A program made the position numbers and the translations under genes. DNA of 64,000 nucleotides from JBGNFV01 sp049645705 (GTDB lineage: Bacteria > Bacteroidota > Bacteroidia > Cytophagales > Cyclobacteriaceae). Where the stretch lies: the NCBI GenBank assembly GCA_049645705.1, contig JBARUK010000088.1, positions 1 to 64,000 of the forward strand. Direction: 5' to 3'. Positions 61,255 to 64,000 of this stretch are shown one piece after another. Numbering within the stretch: the stretch's first letter is position 1; each line of letters starts with the position of its first letter. The notes beneath the pieces were generated by a model, which saw only the letters and a program-made list of their open reading frames with translations, was not told the DNA's origin and made no database searches.

Positions 61255-62244
61255 GTGAACAAGGTAAATCGTATCCTAAATAACTTATCTGCCGCATACG
61301 CTAGAAAGAGCCGCGGCAGTACCAACTGGAAGGTAGTGGTTTTATGCTTTATTGCAGCCGCTACCTTTTGGCTTTTTAGTGCCCTGAACGAAACCCATAC
61401 CGCACAGATAACCTATCCGGTGCAGTTTGAGCTGGTAGACAGTAACCTGGTAGTGATGGAAAAGCTACCGGAGAAGGTCCCTATCAGCGTAACGGGTGGT
61501 GGCTGGAATCTCCTGCGGCGTACATCCTGGTTTGATGTGCAACCTCTCATCATTACCGTTTATAATCCTACTGAGCAGAAGTTTTTGCTGGGTAGAAACC
61601 TGCTGGGCAGATTCAGGGACCACCTGGATGAAATAGAGGTAAATAGCGTATTTCAGGATACTTTGCGTCTGAATGTGGAACGACGCGTAAGGAAGAAGGT
61701 GCCGGTAATGGTAGATACTATGGCTATCTACATTCGCAAAAATTACCGCCGCAATACCCCGGTGATCCTCGCACCGGATTCAATTGAATTTATAGGCCCT
61801 CAGTCTGAGGTAGAATCGCTGCCCGATACGGTATGGGTAAGTGTGCAGTCGGAAGATATAGACCAGGACTTCTTCGAAGAGTTTGATATGCAGGTAGACA
61901 ATGCACCCCATAGCCGGGTGGAGCCTTCTAGTATATCAATGAAATTCGGCATAAAGAAACTGCAGGAGGTCAATGGCAATGTGATCATCGACCCGATCTT
62001 CTTTCCGCAGAGCAATACCCTGATGCTGGAGGACTCTATCGTATCTATTACTATACTTGCGTACGAGGACCTGGTAAGTACGCTGAAGCCAAATACGGTA
62101 CAGGTAGTGGCTGACTACCGTAAGATGAGGCGAGACAGTACTATCCTGCCGGAAGTGGTCTATGTGCCTGATGAGGTATTAGGCGTAATAATGGATAGTG
62201 TACGCCTAAAAGTAATAAAACGCCCCGTAGCCGATGAAAACTGA
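61255..62244 (+). CDS. YbbR-domain membrane protein
   Basis: 329 residues from GTG 61255. One N-terminal helix (VVVLCFIAAATFWLFSALNE) is followed by extracytoplasmic YbbR-type beta repeats (ITYPVQFELVDSNLVVMEKL, PEKVPISVTGG, RRVRKKVPVMV, PDSIEFIGPQSEVESL). In Firmicutes the homologue CdaR controls cyclic-di-AMP synthase, but no such synthase gene is here. It overlaps coaE by 11 bases, so translation is probably coupled. Confidence 0.88.
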   Translation: MNKVNRILNNLSAAYARKSRGSTNWKVVVLCFIAAATFWLFSALNETHTAQITYPVQFELVDSNLVVMEKLPEKVPISVTGGGWNLLRRTSWFDVQPLIITVYNPTEQKFLLGRNLLGRFRDHLDEIEVNSVFQDTLRLNVERRVRKKVPVMVDTMAIYIRKNYRRNTPVILAPDSIEFIGPQSEVESLPDTVWVSVQSEDIDQDFFEEFDMQVDNAPHSRVEPSSISMKFGIKKLQEVNGNVIIDPIFFPQSNTLMLEDSIVSITILAYEDLVSTLKPNTVQVVADYRKMRRDSTILPEVVYVPDEVLGVIMDSVRLKVIKRPVADEN

Positions 62245-62848
62245 TAGATCTCCTGTAAAAGTAGGCCTCACCGGTGGTATCGGTGCGGGAAAGAGTGTGA
62301 TAGCAAAGGTTTTTAAGGTACTGGGAATACCTGTCTACGATGCGGATAGCCGCGCTAAGTACCTGCTGGCCCACGATCCGGCCCTGAAGCAATCGGTGGT
62401 AGACAGTTTTGGTACTGACGCTTACCTGGAAACAGGCGAACCCAACCGCCCTTACCTGGCAGAAAAAGTATTTGCCGATGAGGAAAAACTGGCGGTGCTG
62501 AACGGCCTGGTACACCCACTGGTAGGCGAGGACTTCGAAACCTGGTACGGCCAGCAGCAAGGCCCTTATGTGATTAAGGAAGCGGCTTTATTGTTTGAGT
62601 CAGAATCTTATAAGACCCTGGATAAGATCATAACGGTAACGGCTACTGAAAAGGAGAGAATTAACCGCACGGTATTGCGGGACATTCACCGTACTGAACA
62701 GCAGGTGCGCGACATCATCAGTCGCCAGATGCCCGCAGGGGAAAAGGAGCAGATGGCGAACTATGTCATCAAAAATGACAAGGGGGACACGATCATCCCC
62801 CAGGTACTGTCACTTCATGACAGGCTAAATCGCCTGTACAACAAATAA
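62234..62848 (+). CDS. coaE: Dephospho-CoA kinase
   Basis: Last step of coenzyme A synthesis: phosphorylates the ribose of dephospho-CoA. 204 residues. P-loop GLTGGIGAGKSVIAKVF, then VYDADSRAKYLL, the CoA-domain VHPLVGEDFETW and EAALLFESESYKTLDKII. Complete and of normal length. Its ATG lies within the end of the YbbR gene. Confidence 0.95.
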   Translation: MKTDRSPVKVGLTGGIGAGKSVIAKVFKVLGIPVYDADSRAKYLLAHDPALKQSVVDSFGTDAYLETGEPNRPYLAEKVFADEEKLAVLNGLVHPLVGEDFETWYGQQQGPYVIKEAALLFESESYKTLDKIITVTATEKERINRTVLRDIHRTEQQVRDIISRQMPAGEKEQMANYVIKNDKGDTIIPQVLSLHDRLNRLYNK

Positions 62849-62873
62849 CAAGCTCTCTTGCCGGAAGCCCCTG

Positions 62874-63578
62874 TTACCAGGGGTTGGTGGCCCATATTGC
62901 CAGCTCGGGTACAAAGCCTCTCTCATCCATAAGCAGAGCTGATTTAATAGCATGAGCGATTTCCTCACTTCTCAGCTTATTTGACTGTTCGTCTCTTTCT
63001 TCACGGTCTTTATTACCGAAGGCAGTGGTCACTTCGCTGGGGTTTACCAGCATCACCCGAATATTATGCTTACGTAGTTCGGCCTGCCAGCACTGGGTCA
63101 TGCCCCGCAGGGCAAACTTACTGCTGGCATATACTGTCCCTCTCTCAAAGCCTTTGGTCCCTGCCGTAGAGCCGATGTTGATGATGGTACCATGGCCCTG
63201 TTTCTTGAATATCTCTGCGGCGAGCTGGCTCATCATGGCTACGCCAAGCACATTTACGCCGTATACCAGCATAAAGTCATCGGCTGTTACTTCTGACAGC
63301 GGCGAGAAGCTACCGCCTATACCGGCATTATTAATGAGGACATCCAGTCCGCCCAGTATATCCGTAGCCTGGCTGTAGGTATGCTTTACATCCTCAGGAC
63401 GGGCCACATCGGCCACTACGTAACTGGCTCATGTGTCTTCAGCGGCTTTTTTCAGGCGTTCTTCGTCACGTCCGGTAATGACTACTTTGGCGCCGGCCTG
63501 TACGAGCAGGTGAGCGGTGGCCTTACCTATACCGAGGCTACCCCCGGTGAGCAGTATCTTTGCGTCTTTGATCTTCAT
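62874..63578 (-). pseudogene. SDR oxidoreductase gene interrupted by a TGA codon
   Basis: From ATG 63578 the frame reads MKIKDAKILLTGGSLGIGKA (dinucleotide-binding TGGSLGIG), and TGRDEERLKKAAEDT, then TGA at 63429-63431. The same frame continues without gap: ASYVVADVARPEDVKHTYSQ, NNAG, SAGTKGF-type region, the catalytic YASSK pair, and NPSEVTTAF. The fold is therefore complete except for one codon (codon 50). A GGA to TGA change, giving EDTGASYVV, would restore it. Either a recent nonsense mutation or a base-call error. SDR enzymes oxidise or reduce alcohols and ketones with NAD(P). It starts five bases after the M14-like gene. Confidence 0.85.
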
Positions 63579-63583
63579 AAAGG

Positions 63584-64000
63584 TTAGTTGGTTATTCGAT
63601 AAACGGGATAGCGCATGTAGGCCTTTTCGAAATAGGGTGAGCGCTCGAATATGAACTGTAGCTGAGCGTAAGGGTTTCCGGCAAACGCTTCATCTTCTGC
63701 CTTTCGTTCTTCCAGGGCTTCTTTCAGCGAGGGATCATCTTTTATGTATTGCGCCGCCAGATCTTCGAACACATAGGCACTAAACCCTTCTTTCTGCTGC
63801 AGGATGGCATCGAAGAAGTTCCAGTTGAAAAACGAATCTTTACCCTCCGGCTCCAGTACTTCCACTACGTAGCGGTCTGTCTCATGGCCGCCCATGGGTA
63901 CTATCCAGCTACCGGCAGTCACCATGACATTGTCCTCTGAGCTTTCTACCGAAGTGGCATAGTGAGGGTAGTGATTTTCATAGGGGCGGTTCATGGTCTG
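63584..64000 (-). CDS. M14 carboxypeptidase-like protein, C-terminal part only
   Basis: The minus-strand frame enters from the right edge and ends at 63584. The visible 138 or so residues include VTAGSWIVPMGGHETDRYVV, EVLEPEGKDSFFNWNFFDAI and LQQKEGFSAYVFEDLAA, then ALEERKAEDEAFAGNPYAQL and a closing FERSPYFEKAYMRYPVYRI. This resembles the C-terminal domain after the catalytic part of secreted zinc carboxypeptidases (peptidase M14) of Bacteroidota. The zinc-binding part lies outside the window. An ATG at 63994 is internal, not the start. Confidence 0.75.
   Translation of the reverse strand, partial: QTMNRPYENHYPHYATSVESSEDNVMVTAGSWIVPMGGHETDRYVVEVLEPEGKDSFFNWNFFDAILQQKEGFSAYVFEDLAAQYIKDDPSLKEALEERKAEDEAFAGNPYAQLQFIFERSPYFEKAYMRYPVYRITN

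Noticed and set aside
63429..63431. TGA read as selenocysteine in the SDR gene
   Set aside because: The codon is in a surface loop far from catalytic residues, no hairpin typical of SECIS follows, and SDR enzymes do not use selenocysteine.

Overview
The window looks like chromosomal DNA of a member of the Bacteroidota, most likely the Cytophagales. The signs are type IX secretion (a SprF/PorP protein next to an adhesin with a type B C-terminal sorting domain, and a lipase with a type A sorting domain), DUF1573 lipoproteins, an alpha/beta hydrolase-OsmC fusion, an unusually long NusB, weak Shine-Dalgarno sites and several TTG/GTG starts, and promoter-like TTG-N19-nAnnTTTG sites. The genus is not determined. 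No rRNA, tRNA, CRISPR array, intact insertion sequence or prophage was recognised.

Layout. 1-4.7 kb: surface lipoproteins (WG-repeat, a tandem Cys-rich duplication, a CHAP hydrolase) and a flavin amine oxidase. 4.7-7.6 kb: a decayed accessory patch with two adjacent perfect hairpins, an XRE-type regulator, a six-copy TTGCCACA operator-like array, and the wreck of a large SNF2/DUF3883 defence-type helicase. 7.6-12.7 kb: a hypothetical protein, DUF4174, a COX3-like subunit and mfd. 12.8-14.0 kb: five tandem small peptides with a shared SFVT...GG leader, which look like precursors of a ribosomally made, modified natural product, with no modifying enzyme in the window. 14-22 kb: M28 peptidase, outer-membrane paralogues, an ABC exporter, truA and an isoaspartyl peptidase. 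22-26.5 kb: a 1465-residue lamin-tail/Ig-like secreted protein. 26.7-34 kb: asd, a THUMP-like methyltransferase, and the rimP-nusA-infB operon. 34-44 kb: an M28 cyclase-like peptidase, the SprF/adhesin pair, a potassium channel with a zinc ribbon, radA and a frameshifted UPF0316-type gene. 44-54 kb: a PLP deaminase-family enzyme, an RluA-family synthase, a secreted lipase, a candidate small RNA, the hydrolase-OsmC fusion, a sterol-desaturase-family protein, a DUF697 protein and Dps. 54-64 kb: an ABC exporter, leucine dehydrogenase, nusB-ytxH-idh-DUF1573-yajC-ybbR-coaE on one strand, an SDR gene with a premature stop, and the end of an M14 carboxypeptidase-like gene.

Most of the window is conserved housekeeping. 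The most unusual parts are the orphan peptide-precursor cluster at 12.8-13.9 kb and the helicase relic with its neighbouring regulator and operator array at 5.1-6.8 kb. Three genes are visibly disrupted: the helicase relic, the UPF0316-type gene (one-base frameshift) and the SDR gene (one stop codon). The last two could be sequencing errors.
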